Below are positions 1 to 11,497 of a DNA stretch of 64,000 nucleotides, in pieces; positions within the stretch are counted from its first letter, which is position 1, and the number at the start of each line of letters is the position of its first letter. The notes under the pieces are model-generated. The model was not told where the DNA came from and made no database searches. It saw only the letters and a program-made list of their open reading frames with translations. The position numbers were made by a program, and so were the translations under genes. The stretch comes from Antrihabitans spumae (GTDB lineage Bacteria > Actinomycetota > Actinomycetes > Mycobacteriales > Mycobacteriaceae), in the NCBI RefSeq assembly GCF_043944905.1, contig NZ_JBIMSN010000026.1, positions 1 through 64,000 of the forward strand, given 5' to 3'.

Positions 1-49
1 TTTGATGACTTCTGAAGAATCAGTCCACTTAAGCAGATAAGCAGTATGT

Positions 50-2162
50 ATGTTCTACTCAGGGGGAAGTGCAGAAACCGAAGGTCCGGAGGAGGTCCGG
101 ACCTACCCACTACACATCAGCGTCGCTGACGAGTTCGCACTCTTGGAGCGCTACCGCGTCAACGAAAACGTCAACGCCTGCTCCAAAGTGATGGCCGCAA
201 CCGACATCTGGTGGACCCGGATGCGCACCGAATCCGACCTCGTCGCCGCCGGTGCCAAGGTGGCGGTCGGCAACTCCGTCTTCGCCGAAATCGGCGCCGC
301 CCTGGGCTGCTCGGCCACCACCGCACACACCATGGTCGACGTCGGCATCGAACTCAACTCCCGATTCCCCCGCTTCTACACCGCCTTCGACGACGGACGC
401 CTCGACTACGCCCGAGTCAAAGTCGTCTGCACCACCCTCACAGAAGCCAGCACGACGACGATCGAGAAGATCGAATTCCTCGCCTTGTGCGCGGCGAAAA
501 TCCTCACCCCCCGGCCCACTACGACGTGAGATCTGGCGACTATGGATGGAAGCCAACCCGAAAGAAGCGGCCGAAGCTCGAGCGCAGTCGACGAAGACTG
601 ATCGCACCGCCTATGTGCGGAAAGGCACTGCCGGGTTGTCGTGGCTCTCCGCAGCCATCACCGACCTCGAAGGTGTCGAAGCAGATCAACTCCTCGACGA
701 AATCGCCGACACCGTCTGCCCCGAAGACTCCCGCAGCCGCAACGCCCGCCGCGCCGACGGGCTGATGGCCCTGCTGCACGGTGAGCGGTCGTTGCGGTGT
801 GACTGCCGATCGACTGATTGCCCGACCCGCGACATCGACCTCGCCCCGCGGCGCGGGCATCTCGCCCAGATCGTCATCGACGCGAAAACTCTCCTCGGAT
901 TGAGCTCCGATCCAGGACACCTCGGTGACGGGACACCGATCGATGCGGACCTGGCCCGCATCCTCGCCGCCGACGCGACCTGGCAAGCGATCCTCGTCGA
1001 ACTACGATCCGCCGCGGTGGCCGCGGCCGGACCGGGAACCGCTGCAACCGAACACGATTCGAGCAGCTACACCGACGCCGCGATCGCCGGCGAAGGCACT
1101 TCAGATCCACATTCGGAGGCGGCACAACAGGCGACAGCCGACGGCACCGACAATGCAGTCCGCAAGAGCCGAGCCGAACAGCCCGCACCTCCGCAGACAA
1201 CCGATCCGACCACCGACGACAATACGGTCGACCACGAATCAGACTTCCACGACGAGACCGTTCCCGAAACCGCAGACGCGAATCCCGAACCTGTTGACCC
1301 CGAACCGGATTCACCACCCACCGAGGTCGAGTACCTGCACTACCTCCGCCGCGGCCGAAAACACCGACCCGGCGCCCTAGCCCACCCCACGACGACGGCA
1401 CCGCCCTGCCTGCACCGTGCCCGCAGCGTCGGAAAAGTCATCGACGACATCCTCACCGCCATCGCCGAGGACGCATCCCTGCGCCGCGGGATCTATCCCG
1501 ACGGACACGGCGGACACCTCGAACCTCCACCCGGTGCGTTGATCTACCGACCCCGCGCCGAAGTCGCCGAGTTGGTCCGCGCCGCCTACCCCACGTGTGT
1601 ATTCCCGAATTGCACCGTCCCGTCCCGCACATGCGAACTCGACCACCGCGTCCCGTTCCGCCACCCCAACCCCGCAGCGGGTGGCTGGACCATCTTCGAC
1701 AACCTCCAACCGCTGTGCAAACGGCATCACGACATCAAAACATGGCAACTGTGGACCTGCACCGCCCTCCCCGGCGGCGCCATCCTCTGGACCAGCCCCA
1801 CCCACACCCCCCACATCACGCTGCCCAGCCACCACGCCATCGTCGGCGCACCCCAACCCGAGCCGCCGAAACCCCCACCACCAACTCCAGCCCCCGTTAG
1901 CTACGCCGACCCACTCACCGCTTACGAAGCCAACGAACTGCTCTACGAACCCACCTGGTGGGAAACCTTCGCCGACGTCGACGCGACGGCGACGTTCGCC
2001 GACCACGACCCCTACCTCCGAGACCGCTACCGCGAACACCTCGCCATCGTCAGCAAACGCCTCGACGACGCCGGACCTCCATGGGAGGCAGACCCCACCA
2101 CCGAATGTGGGGCGTGCCCCAGTGACCCGGATGCCGTCGGTGCGGAATCGTCTCCGCAATGA
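50..2162 (+). pseudogene. DUF222/HNH endonuclease (REP13E12-type), frameshifted
   Basis: The gene reads as two overlapping frames. The first (ATG at 50, stop at 529) encodes the N-terminal DUF222 domain and ends ...AAKILTP-RPTTT. The second continues the family sequence as GPLRREIWRLWMEANPKEAA and carries a C-terminal HNH domain, with paired Cys (CVFPNC), then ELDHRVPF and LCKRHHDIKTWQ. The switch falls in a run of six C at 507-512. Five C would give a continuous product of about 700 residues. An acidic, low-complexity linker separates DUF222 from the HNH domain. Members of this family are abundant, often repeated, in mycobacteria and rhodococci, with unproven roles. The last four bases overlap the next gene. 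Family call is firm; whether the frameshift is real or a sequencing error cannot be told here. Confidence 0.8.
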
Positions 2163-2887
2163 CACGACGTATGGCGACGCTCGTCGCCCTCGCACTCTCG
2201 CTCAGCGTTGCATTCGTCTTCGTTCCTCGGCTGTTCGCGAACGGAATAGCCGACAAGCTGAGCCCAGCGTTCGTCGAATACTGGACCTCCGGTGACCGGG
2301 AACTGCCTCTGACGCTCGCGGCGCTTGTCGACGACTGGTTCGCCTTTCACACTGCGAAGGCCTCGATCGCGGCCATTCTGCTTGTCGTGCTGATCGCGCT
2401 CTCCAGACAACATTGGAAAACGTTCCTGCACAACGGCGGTCGCGCATTTGCGCTCGCAGGCGTCGCCGTCACCGGACTCACGCTCTTCGCGCTGGTGGCC
2501 CTACTGGCCAACATTCAAGGTGCGGCAGCACCTTTCGCGTCGTTGTTGCCGATGCTGACATCGGCAACGATCGGCCAGGTCGACCAAGCACTCACCGCCG
2601 GCGGCCCGACCCCGCCTAGCTTCGGCGTGATGTCAGACGACTTCGCGGTCTACCACGCGGCAATGGCGGTGCTCGCGGTGACGGCGGCGGCAGCGTTCAT
2701 CGGTGCGAGCGTTCTGTTGTGGCGCAAGTTCGCACAAGCGGACTCGCGACCGAAGCGTCTGTTCGCCGGACTTGGAGTCACTTCGACGCTCGTCGCATTG
2801 GCCATGATCGTTGTTGCCGTGGCGAATACCTCGAACGCGATCGATCCCGAACCGGGCCTGCGGGCGTTCTTCGAGGGAGGATGGTGA
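2159..2887 (+). CDS. Hypothetical multi-pass membrane protein
   Basis: A 242-residue integral membrane protein of no family I recognise. Hydrophobic segments lie near residues 7-29, 69-87, 98-125, 168-188 and 205-226. The loop between the first two contains Trp and acidic residues (LSPAFVEYWTSGD), and a Gly/Pro-rich loop precedes segment four. The start codon overlaps the stop of the DUF222/HNH gene as ATGA, so translation is probably coupled. It converges on the DUF2000 gene with about 30 bases between. No catalytic motif is visible. Confidence 0.65.
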   Translation: MTRRMATLVALALSLSVAFVFVPRLFANGIADKLSPAFVEYWTSGDRELPLTLAALVDDWFAFHTAKASIAAILLVVLIALSRQHWKTFLHNGGRAFALAGVAVTGLTLFALVALLANIQGAAAPFASLLPMLTSATIGQVDQALTAGGPTPPSFGVMSDDFAVYHAAMAVLAVTAAAAFIGASVLLWRKFAQADSRPKRLFAGLGVTSTLVALAMIVVAVANTSNAIDPEPGLRAFFEGGW

Positions 2888-2917
2888 TCCAAGGGACACG
2901 ACGCCGACATCCCAAGA

Positions 2918-3367
2918 TCAGGGATGCATGCGGGAACCCTTGACGATTTTGTCGACGACGTTCTTTCCGGCATATAGGCCGATGCCGACGAGGTCGAGTT
3001 CCTCGGTCGTCACCGCCCGCACGGCCGCGCGATTGTCGACGTCGTTGTTGGTGGCAAACAGGTCGGAGGTAAAGATCGAGATCGGCAAGTCCCGGCCCAT
3101 GGCCCGTGCATGCGCCCTTTGCAACGTCTCCTTGGATCCGGCGAAAACCAGGACAGGCTGGCGGAACACGGCCAGGTACTCCGCGTCACCGGCGTCCACA
3201 TACGGGTCGCCGATAAGTTCAGGGTGTGCGGCCGCGATCCCGCTCACGAGGAACGCGGTGACGTTGAGCCGCTGCCACCCCTCTAGGTCATCGCGCAGCA
3301 GGACGGCGATCTTGGTGTTCGGCGATTCGTTGTTCTCCACGATCGATGATCCTGCCGCCGACCGCAC
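2918..3367 (-). CDS. DUF2000 family protein
   Basis: A 149-residue protein with the DUF2000 pattern: TKIAVLLRDDLEGWQRLNVTAFL near the N-terminus, a central FRQPVLVFAG strand, and a C-terminal part with TTEELDLVGIGLYAGKNVVDKIVKG. The family has a peptidyl-tRNA-hydrolase-2-like fold, but no reaction is established. It is divergent from an AraC-type regulator only 46 bases away, a pairing that suggests control by that regulator. The start is taken at GTG 3367. An internal GTG at 3340, just before the conserved domain, is also possible. Confidence 0.75.
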   Translation of the reverse strand: MRSAAGSSIVENNESPNTKIAVLLRDDLEGWQRLNVTAFLVSGIAAAHPELIGDPYVDAGDAEYLAVFRQPVLVFAGSKETLQRAHARAMGRDLPISIFTSDLFATNNDVDNRAAVRAVTTEELDLVGIGLYAGKNVVDKIVKGSRMHP

Positions 3368-3413
3368 CTCGCCGTCTTGTACGTTCCTGACCGCTCCGCA
3401 GTAGAGTTTCTTC

Positions 3414-4268
3414 GTGGGGGACGGTTCCGAAGTTGGCGCATGGCGGCCGCAAGTCGACGGTATCGAGGAAGTTTTTCACGCCACCTTCGTCGATCATGCG
3501 TATCCGTCGCACACTCATGACACCTGGACGTTGCTGATCGTCGACGCGGGCACGATCCGCTACGAACTCGACGGCAACGAACATGACTCGATTCAGGAGT
3601 CCGTCACGCTGCTGCCACCGCAGATCCCACACGACGGGCGCACGGTCAGCGTCGGCGGCTTCCGCAAACGCGTCCTCTACCTGGGTGCCGACGTATTGCA
3701 GGGCATCGGGCGCGCCGTCGACGGGCCCACGCTGCGCGACGGGTTGCTGCGCGACCGCGTCAACCGCCTGCACAGGACGCTGCTCGTCCCGGGTGACATT
3801 TTCGAGGCCGACAGCCGGCTCGCCTTCATCGTCGAGCGGTTGCAGAACTACCTGCGACGGCTAGCGCCGGATCCACCTGTGTTCCGGGACGTTCCACTGG
3901 CCCGGCAACTGCGCGAGCTGATCGACGCCGACCCTACGACCGGAATAACGCTGAACCAGGCGGGCACTCTGTTGCACGCCGACCCCACCCACTTGGTGCG
4001 CACTTTCAGCCGGGAGTTCGGCATCGCGCCGCACCAATACCTGACCGGCCGGCGGATCGATCTGGCACGTCGGCACCTACTCGAAGGCCATCGCCCGAGC
4101 GAGGTGGCGACGATGGTGGGGTTCCACGACCAAGCCCACCTGAATCGGCACTTCAAACGGATGATCGGTACCACCCCTGCGAAATTCGCGCGCAGTGGAT
4201 CGGTTGTGCGGGGACTGCTGAAATCGGTGGGCGCAGAGGGGTTCGAACCCCCGACCGCTGGTGTGTAA
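3414..4268 (+). CDS. AraC family transcriptional regulator
   Basis: A 284-residue regulator. The N-terminal cupin-like sensing half contains HAYPSHTHDTWTLLIVDAGTIRYELDG. The C-terminal half has two helix-turn-helix units of the AraC type (ITLNQAGTLLHADPTHLVRTF, then PSEVATMVGFHDQAHLNRHFKR), closing with the usual GTTPAKFA. It is divergent from DUF2000 and probably controls it and itself. Start is GTG 3414. No stop follows the family's normal end, so the reading frame runs about 20 codons further and ends inside the oppositely oriented tRNA-Val gene. The tail GAEGFEPPT is antisense to tRNA and is not a protein domain. Confidence 0.85.
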   Translation: MGDGSEVGAWRPQVDGIEEVFHATFVDHAYPSHTHDTWTLLIVDAGTIRYELDGNEHDSIQESVTLLPPQIPHDGRTVSVGGFRKRVLYLGADVLQGIGRAVDGPTLRDGLLRDRVNRLHRTLLVPGDIFEADSRLAFIVERLQNYLRRLAPDPPVFRDVPLARQLRELIDADPTTGITLNQAGTLLHADPTHLVRTFSREFGIAPHQYLTGRRIDLARRHLLEGHRPSEVATMVGFHDQAHLNRHFKRMIGTTPAKFARSGSVVRGLLKSVGAEGFEPPTAGV

Positions 4269-4299
4269 AACCAGAGCTCTACCGCTGAGCTATACGCCC
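4228..4299 (-). tRNA. tRNA-Val (anticodon TAC)
   Basis: Read on the minus strand this folds as a complete tRNA. The acceptor arm pairs GGGCGTA with TGCGCCC. The D-arm region contains TAGCTCAGCGGTAGAGC. The anticodon stem CTGGT/ACCAG encloses loop TTTACAC, giving anticodon TAC (valine). The T-arm contains GGTTCGAACCCC. The 3' end reads A-CC-G, so CCA is not fully encoded. It lies downstream of ahpE on the same strand, with a hairpin between, and its 3' half overlaps the end of the AraC frame on the other strand. Confidence 0.95.
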
Positions 4300-4302
4300 T
4301 TC

Positions 4303-4325
4303 GACAACCGGCTGAGCCGGTTGTC
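4303..4325. terminator. Perfect hairpin between ahpE and tRNA-Val
   Basis: GACAACCGGC and GCCGGTTGTC form a perfect 10-bp stem around a 3-base loop (TGA). It begins 6 bases after the ahpE stop and ends 3 bases before the 5' end of the tRNA on the minus strand. It could end ahpE transcription, or stop readthrough from the AraC gene on the plus strand. There is no U-tract, which is common in high-G+C actinobacteria. Confidence 0.6.
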
Positions 4326-4331
4326 AACGCC

Positions 4332-4796
4332 TCAAGAATCTAGCGTGGCTAGCGCATTCTCCCAAAGTGACTGGTCACGGGCCTCGCCGGGACCGTTCAT
4401 TTCGGCGAATCGGATAATTCCGGCCTTGTCGACGACGAACGTCCCGCGGTTTGCGAAGCCGGCCTTCTCGTTGAACACGCCGTAGGCCTGCGCGACTTCG
4501 CCGTGCGGCCAGAAGTCGGAAAGCAATGGGAAGACGTAGCCCTGCTCCGACGCCCAGATCTTGTGCGTCGGAGAGGGTCCGACCGAAATCGCGAGGATTT
4601 CGGTGCCGTCGTTCTGGAATTTGGGAAGCTCGTCCCGCACGCGGCACAGTTCGCCTTGGCAGGTTCCGGTGAAGGCCAGCGGGTAGAACACGATCAGCAC
4701 GTTCTTCTTGCCTCGGTAATCCGAGAGCGTCACGACCTGATTGTTCTGGTCCTTCAGCGAGAAGTCGGGCGCGGTTGCGCCAACCTCGAGCGGCAT
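4332..4796 (-). CDS. ahpE: AhpE-type peroxiredoxin
   Basis: A 154-residue cytosolic thiol peroxidase that reduces hydroperoxides and peroxynitrite. It has the family core FYPLAFTGTC with peroxidatic Cys46, then ISVGPSPTHKIWA, FPLLSDFWPHG and ANRGTFVVDKAGIIRFAEM, very close to M. tuberculosis AhpE. ATG 4796 is preferred over the upstream TTG because AAGGA lies 7 bases before it and the product then begins MPLEVGATAPDF, as in the family. Unlike the M. tuberculosis protein, a second Cys (Cys51, in QGELC) sits five residues after the first, where BCP-type peroxiredoxins carry the resolving Cys. It neighbours DUF3052 in the conserved order. Confidence 0.92.
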   Translation of the reverse strand: MPLEVGATAPDFSLKDQNNQVVTLSDYRGKKNVLIVFYPLAFTGTCQGELCRVRDELPKFQNDGTEILAISVGPSPTHKIWASEQGYVFPLLSDFWPHGEVAQAYGVFNEKAGFANRGTFVVDKAGIIRFAEMNGPGEARDQSLWENALATLDS

Positions 4797-4843
4797 CGAC
4801 AAATCCTTCGGTTATGTGAGTTAGGAGTTCGAGACGAGGTGCG

Positions 4844-5266
4844 TCAGCGCTTCGGTACGCGCGCTTTCGGCTGAACCAATCGGCTGCCTGCCCAGTCTCC
4901 GAGGTTGATCGCGGAAGTCTGAGTCAACCCTGCCGTCGGTGCCGATTCTGCGATTTCGCTCGGCTCGACATGGCCGGGATGGCCGGTCTTGGGAGTAAGG
5001 ACCCACACGAATCCGTCGTCGGAAAGCGACACGATGGCGTCCATCAGAGCGTCGACGAGGTCGCCGTCTCCGTCACGCCACCAGAGCAACACGACATCGA
5101 TAACTTCGTCGGAATCCTCGTCGAGAAGATCACCGCCGACAGTTTCCTCGATATCGGCGCGCAAATCGTCGTCTGTGTCATCGTCCCAACCAAGCTCTTG
5201 AACGGCCATATCGTGAGAAATGCCAAGCTTCTGGGCGTAGTTCTGCGCGTCCGCCGCGGCGACCAC
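4844..5266 (-). CDS. DUF3052 family protein
   Basis: A 140-residue acidic protein matching the DUF3052 family (M. tuberculosis Rv2239c is the positional counterpart). Visible landmarks are QNYAQKLGISHDMAVQELGWDDDTDDDLR, a run of acidic residues, VIDVVLLWWRDGDGDL, and GFVWVLTPKTGHPGHVEPSEI. The start is GTG 5266, supported by AGGAGG seven bases upstream. Function is unknown; the fold is probably small and cytosolic, as no signal or membrane segment is present. It sits between the putative lipoprotein gene and ahpE on the same strand. Confidence 0.85.
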   Translation of the reverse strand: MVAAADAQNYAQKLGISHDMAVQELGWDDDTDDDLRADIEETVGGDLLDEDSDEVIDVVLLWWRDGDGDLVDALMDAIVSLSDDGFVWVLTPKTGHPGHVEPSEIAESAPTAGLTQTSAINLGDWAGSRLVQPKARVPKR

Positions 5267-5408
5267 GGTGGTGTCCTCCTCTAGTTAGAGCGTTCAGGTA
5301 GTGAAAGCGAACATGGTCGAAGCCGATAGCGCAAGCTGCAGGCCCGAATTCACTGCCAAAAACCGTCGCCGTGGCCGATCTTGGTTGCCGAGCCGCGTCG
5401 AGCGAAAA

Positions 5409-5948
5409 TCAGGGGCATTTATCCAGAGCGGCGTTCTTGGCGTCGTTGGATGCTGTTGCCGCCGCGTTCAGCGGCGCAACAGGGACCCTACGCTCGACCG
5501 CATCGGCCAACCCATTCTCCTTGGCGACAACGTCGCGCATGGCGGCGCTGACGTCGTCGTTCAAATCGCTGCTGATCACGCCGTCGACCGTGTTTGCCCC
5601 ATCGCGGAGGGCGCCGGCAGCCGCCGTTCGCTTCGCTTCCATGTCGGGCGCGTTGGCGTCGAGCGCGGCGATGAAGTCGTTGTATTTCGCTGTGGAGGCT
5701 CGCGTCGCGTCCTGCATCGACGTGCATGCGGTAACCAACGCGGTCGCGCGCTTCGACGACGTCGCCGCGGCCGCGGAGCTGGCCGCCGCCTTCGAGGACG
5801 AGGTGACCTCTTTTTTGTATTCCGTGACCTGTGCCTGATTGGCCTCGGGTGTGCCGGATACCTGCGATGTGCACGCGACAAGCACCAATCCAGTAGCCAC
5901 CGCCGCGCACGCAGCTGCCAGTCCAGTCCTCGCTGATACGAAATTCAT
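5409..5948 (-). CDS. Putative lipoprotein, Rv2240c position
   Basis: A 179-residue exported protein. From ATG 5948 the N-terminus has a positive residue, a hydrophobic stretch and a lipobox-like LVLVAC, so it is probably a membrane-anchored lipoprotein cleaved before Cys. The rest is Ala/Ser/Thr-rich and helical, with a repeated SSKAAASSAAAATSS linker and two further Cys (one at the C-terminal ...DKCP). ATG 5948 is preferred over the upstream in-frame start because the signal sequence then sits at the terminus and AGGAG/GGGGG lies upstream. It is divergent from aceE, as in mycobacteria. Function unknown. Confidence 0.75.
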   Translation of the reverse strand: MNFVSARTGLAAACAAVATGLVLVACTSQVSGTPEANQAQVTEYKKEVTSSSKAAASSAAAATSSKRATALVTACTSMQDATRASTAKYNDFIAALDANAPDMEAKRTAAAGALRDGANTVDGVISSDLNDDVSAAMRDVVAKENGLADAVERRVPVAPLNAAATASNDAKNAALDKCP

Positions 5949-6040
5949 CGCCGCCCCCACTCTCCTGACAGGTTTCCTCGAGCACGTTAGTCGATTCACC
6001 GAACGCTGGCACACGATGGTGAGGGATGATTGCAGGTGCA

Positions 6041-6053
6041 ACACACGTCACAT
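6041..6053 (+). promoter_or_regulatory. 13-mer shared with fabD upstream region
   Basis: ACACACGTCACAT occurs here, 71 bases before the aceE start, and again at 10309-10321, at the end of mabR and 148 bases before the fabD start. It is found in the same orientation in both places. It could be a common regulatory element, or a coincidence. No regulator can be named from sequence alone. Confidence 0.25.
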
Positions 6054-6123
6054 GTGCAGCCCACACCCGGACCGTGCATTGGAGGGCACGCCTACAGCGC
6101 GTGCAGCCACACGAGGAGCAACG

Positions 6124-8967
<2,844 letters not shown>

Positions 8968-9009
8968 CGGTGGCTTCGATGACCCTGGAAGGGGCGTAGG
9001 TTCAGACGT

Positions 9010-10341
9010 ATGGCCGAGCAACGTCCGCCGACCGGACGCGATGGGGGTCAGCGGCTTCCCGAGAACGAGGTGTACCTACCTGTTGCGGCGCTGTCTCCCG
9101 CAAAGCAGAACCGGGATCCGCTTCCGGACACACTGCTCAAACGGGTAAAGCAGTTCTCCGGCAGGTTGTCCACCGAAGCCGTCACCTCGATGCAGACCCA
9201 GTTGCCGTTCTTCGGGGATCTGGACGCCGCCCAGCGCGCCGGCGTCCAGATGCTCGTGCAAACGGCTGTGGTCAACTTTCTCGAGTGGTTGCAGAATCCC
9301 GAGAGCGACATTCGGTTCAGCCTGGACGACTTTCAGGTGATCCCGCAGGACCTGGCCAGACGACTGACGCTGCGGCAGACCGTCGACATGGTCCGGGTAG
9401 CCATGGAGTTCTTCGAACAGTGGCTGCCCGCGCTCGCTCGAAACGACCGGCAGTTGGTCGCATTGACCGAGGCCGTGCTTCGCTACGGTCGCGAACTCGG
9501 TTTCGCGGCCGCATCGGTGTATGCGAGCGCGGCGGAATCTCGCGGCGCATGGGACACCCGGCTGGAAGCGCTTGTCGTCGACGCCGTCGTCCGTGGTGAC
9601 ACGGGGTCCGACATGCTGTCGCGGGCGGCCACGCTCAACTGGGACGCCACCGCACCCGCAACGGTGCTCGTCGGCACGCCACCCGAAGATCAGGGTCTTT
9701 TCGTCGTCGGTGCCGTGCACTCGATCGCCCAGAAACACGGTCGTGCCGCTCTCGCGGTCGTCCAAGGCAGTCGTCTGGTTGCAGTCGTCAGCGGCGAGCT
9801 CCACAACGGTGTCGCGAACGGCACCTTCCTGACCGACCTGCTCTCGGCGTTCTCCGACGGGCCGGTCGTGATCGGTCCGACCACACAGACCCTCGCCGCC
9901 GCACACACCAGTGCGGCCGAGGCGCTGGCAGGTATGGAAGCAGTCGCGGGGTGGCGTGGTGCCCCTCGTCCGGTGCACGCGGCGGAGCTGCTTCCCGAGC
10001 GCGCCCTGGTGGGTGACAACGCCGCGGTTTCCGCTCTGAACGAACACATCGTCGTCCCGCTCGCTGCGGCCGGATCGGCTCTTGCGGACACCCTCGATGC
10101 CTATCTAGACTGCGGCGGAGCTGTCGAAACCTGCGCACGCATACTGTTTGTTCATCCAAATACCGTTCGGTACCGACTCAAACGAATCGCCGAAGTTACC
10201 GGCCGGGATCCTATGAATCCCCGCGATGCGTACGTGCTCCGAGTCGCATCGACAGTAGGTCGACTGACTCAAAACCGTAACGATCTGCGGTCTTCTGCAT
10301 CAGCAGCCACACACGTCACATTTGGAGAATTCGGGACGTAA
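9010..10341 (+). CDS. mabR: PucR-family regulator of the FAS-II operon (MabR)
   Basis: A 443-residue regulator in the position of M. tuberculosis MabR (Rv2242), which controls the fabD-acpM-kas-accD6 operon. The central region is GGDEF-like/PucR-type, and the C-terminal helix-turn-helix is clear: DTLDAYLDCGGAVETCARILFVHPNTVRYRLKRIAEVTGRD. Start is ATG 9010, 42 bases after aceE. The final segment is Ser/Thr-rich. It is transcribed in the same direction as the operon it probably controls, with a 127-base region before fabD that carries a candidate operator. Identification rests on the protein type plus exact synteny. Confidence 0.88.
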   Translation: MAEQRPPTGRDGGQRLPENEVYLPVAALSPAKQNRDPLPDTLLKRVKQFSGRLSTEAVTSMQTQLPFFGDLDAAQRAGVQMLVQTAVVNFLEWLQNPESDIRFSLDDFQVIPQDLARRLTLRQTVDMVRVAMEFFEQWLPALARNDRQLVALTEAVLRYGRELGFAAASVYASAAESRGAWDTRLEALVVDAVVRGDTGSDMLSRAATLNWDATAPATVLVGTPPEDQGLFVVGAVHSIAQKHGRAALAVVQGSRLVAVVSGELHNGVANGTFLTDLLSAFSDGPVVIGPTTQTLAAAHTSAAEALAGMEAVAGWRGAPRPVHAAELLPERALVGDNAAVSALNEHIVVPLAAAGSALADTLDAYLDCGGAVETCARILFVHPNTVRYRLKRIAEVTGRDPMNPRDAYVLRVASTVGRLTQNRNDLRSSASAATHVTFGEFGT

Positions 10342-10381
10342 CGCCAGGGCTTGGCTGGCGATGGCCGCCCTATTCCAGCTC

Positions 10382-10402
10382 TTTTGTTGGAAGCCCACAA
10401 AG
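10382..10402 (+). promoter_or_regulatory. Candidate MabR operator upstream of fabD
   Basis: TTTTGT and ACAAAG are separated by nine bases (perfect over five bases per arm, one mismatch at the outer position). They lie in the mabR-fabD intergenic region, 67 bases before the fabD start. A symmetric site here fits a dimeric PucR-type regulator acting on the FAS-II promoter. Assignment to MabR is inferred from position only. Confidence 0.4.
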
Positions 10403-10468
10403 CAGGTCACCAAGGTTCATGGTCAACAACATCTCTTCGGAGCGGGTCGAAGGTGTTCTCTTGTAGAC

Positions 10469-11386
10469 GTGATCGCAATGCTTGCGCCCGGACAGGGCTC
10501 TCAGACTCCCGGCATGCTCGGACCATGGCTCGAACTGGCCGGTGCAGCCGACCGTCTCGAACTCTGGTCGAAAGCGTCGGGTCTGGATTTGGTCACCCTC
10601 GGCACCACCGCGACAGCTGAAGAGATCACCGATACCTCGATCACGCAGCCGCTCGTTGTCGCAGCAGCGCTGCTTGCATACGAGGAACTCGAGAGCCGCG
10701 GCGTCATCCCGGCCGATGCGATCATCGCGGGACATTCGGTCGGAGAACTCGCCGCCGCAGCAATCGCGGGCGTCATCACAGCAGACGAAGCAGTCACCCT
10801 CGCCGCGATCCGCGGCGCGGAGATGGCGAAGGCTTGTGCGCTCGAGGCAACCGGCATGTCGGCCGTGTTGGGCGGCGACGAAGCCGAAGTGCTCGCCCGT
10901 CTCGCCGAACTCGACCTCATCCCAGCGAACCGCAACGCAGCCGGACAGATCGTCGCCGCTGGCAAGCTCGACGCCCTCGCCGAACTGGCAGCGAACCCGC
11001 CAGAAAAGGCCCGCGTTCGCCCGCTTCCCGTCGCAGGCGCATTCCACACCGCGTTCATGGCACCGGCACAGGACGCGGTCACCGCGGCGGCCGCCAACAT
11101 CACGCCGACCGACCCGACCCGCACGCTGCTCTCGAACTTCGACGGCGAGCCTGTCGCATCCGGCGCCGACGCGCTGACTAAGCTGGCCGCGCAGGTCACC
11201 CGACCGGTGCGCTGGGACCTGTGCACCGCAACCATCCGGAACGCGCAAGTGTCCGCGATAACAGAACTTCCGCCGGCAGGTGCGCTCATCGGTATCGCGA
11301 AACGCGAGCTGCGTGGCACACCGACACTGGCACTCAAAGTGCCGGCGGATATCACCGCATTGGTCGAGCTCGAAGGGTTCGGCTAA
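10469..11386 (+). CDS. fabD: Malonyl-CoA:ACP transacylase
   Basis: A 305-residue enzyme that moves malonyl from CoA to AcpM for FAS-II elongation. It begins MLAPGQGSQTPGMLGPW and has the nucleophile motif GHSVGE (IIAGHSVGELAAA). It also has the His-containing VAGAFHTAFM and ends with the PVRWD...ELPPAGALIGIAKRELRG segment of the family. The start is placed at GTG 10469, giving V-I-A-M-LAPGQG, the length seen in mycobacterial FabD. The frame is open upstream but not family-like. Shine-Dalgarno pairing is weak (AAGG, far upstream). First gene of the FAS-II operon. Confidence 0.94.
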   Translation: MIAMLAPGQGSQTPGMLGPWLELAGAADRLELWSKASGLDLVTLGTTATAEEITDTSITQPLVVAAALLAYEELESRGVIPADAIIAGHSVGELAAAAIAGVITADEAVTLAAIRGAEMAKACALEATGMSAVLGGDEAEVLARLAELDLIPANRNAAGQIVAAGKLDALAELAANPPEKARVRPLPVAGAFHTAFMAPAQDAVTAAAANITPTDPTRTLLSNFDGEPVASGADALTKLAAQVTRPVRWDLCTATIRNAQVSAITELPPAGALIGIAKRELRGTPTLALKVPADITALVELEGFG

Positions 11387-11392
11387 TTCAGC

Positions 11393-11410
11393 GCGCAGCC
11401 AGTGCTGCGC
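11393..11410 (+). other. Short hairpin between fabD and acpM
   Basis: GCGCAGC and GCTGCGC form a perfect 7-bp stem around a 4-base loop, 7 bases after the fabD stop and 88 bases before acpM. In a co-transcribed operon it could act as a processing or stability element favouring the acpM part of the message, or as a weak terminator. Nothing else is visible in this 111-base gap except the acpM ribosome-binding site. Confidence 0.4.
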
Positions 11411-11497
11411 AACCGCACTAGGCCAACCGGCCGACCTGCACGCGTCCAACTCGGACAAATTTCGACAAGCAGACCCAATATAGAAGGGAGCCACGCA

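Noticed and set aside
4228..4268. C-terminal peptide GAEGFEPPT of the AraC frame as a conserved protein motif
   Set aside because: This text is the well-known translation of an antisense tRNA T-arm, not a domain.
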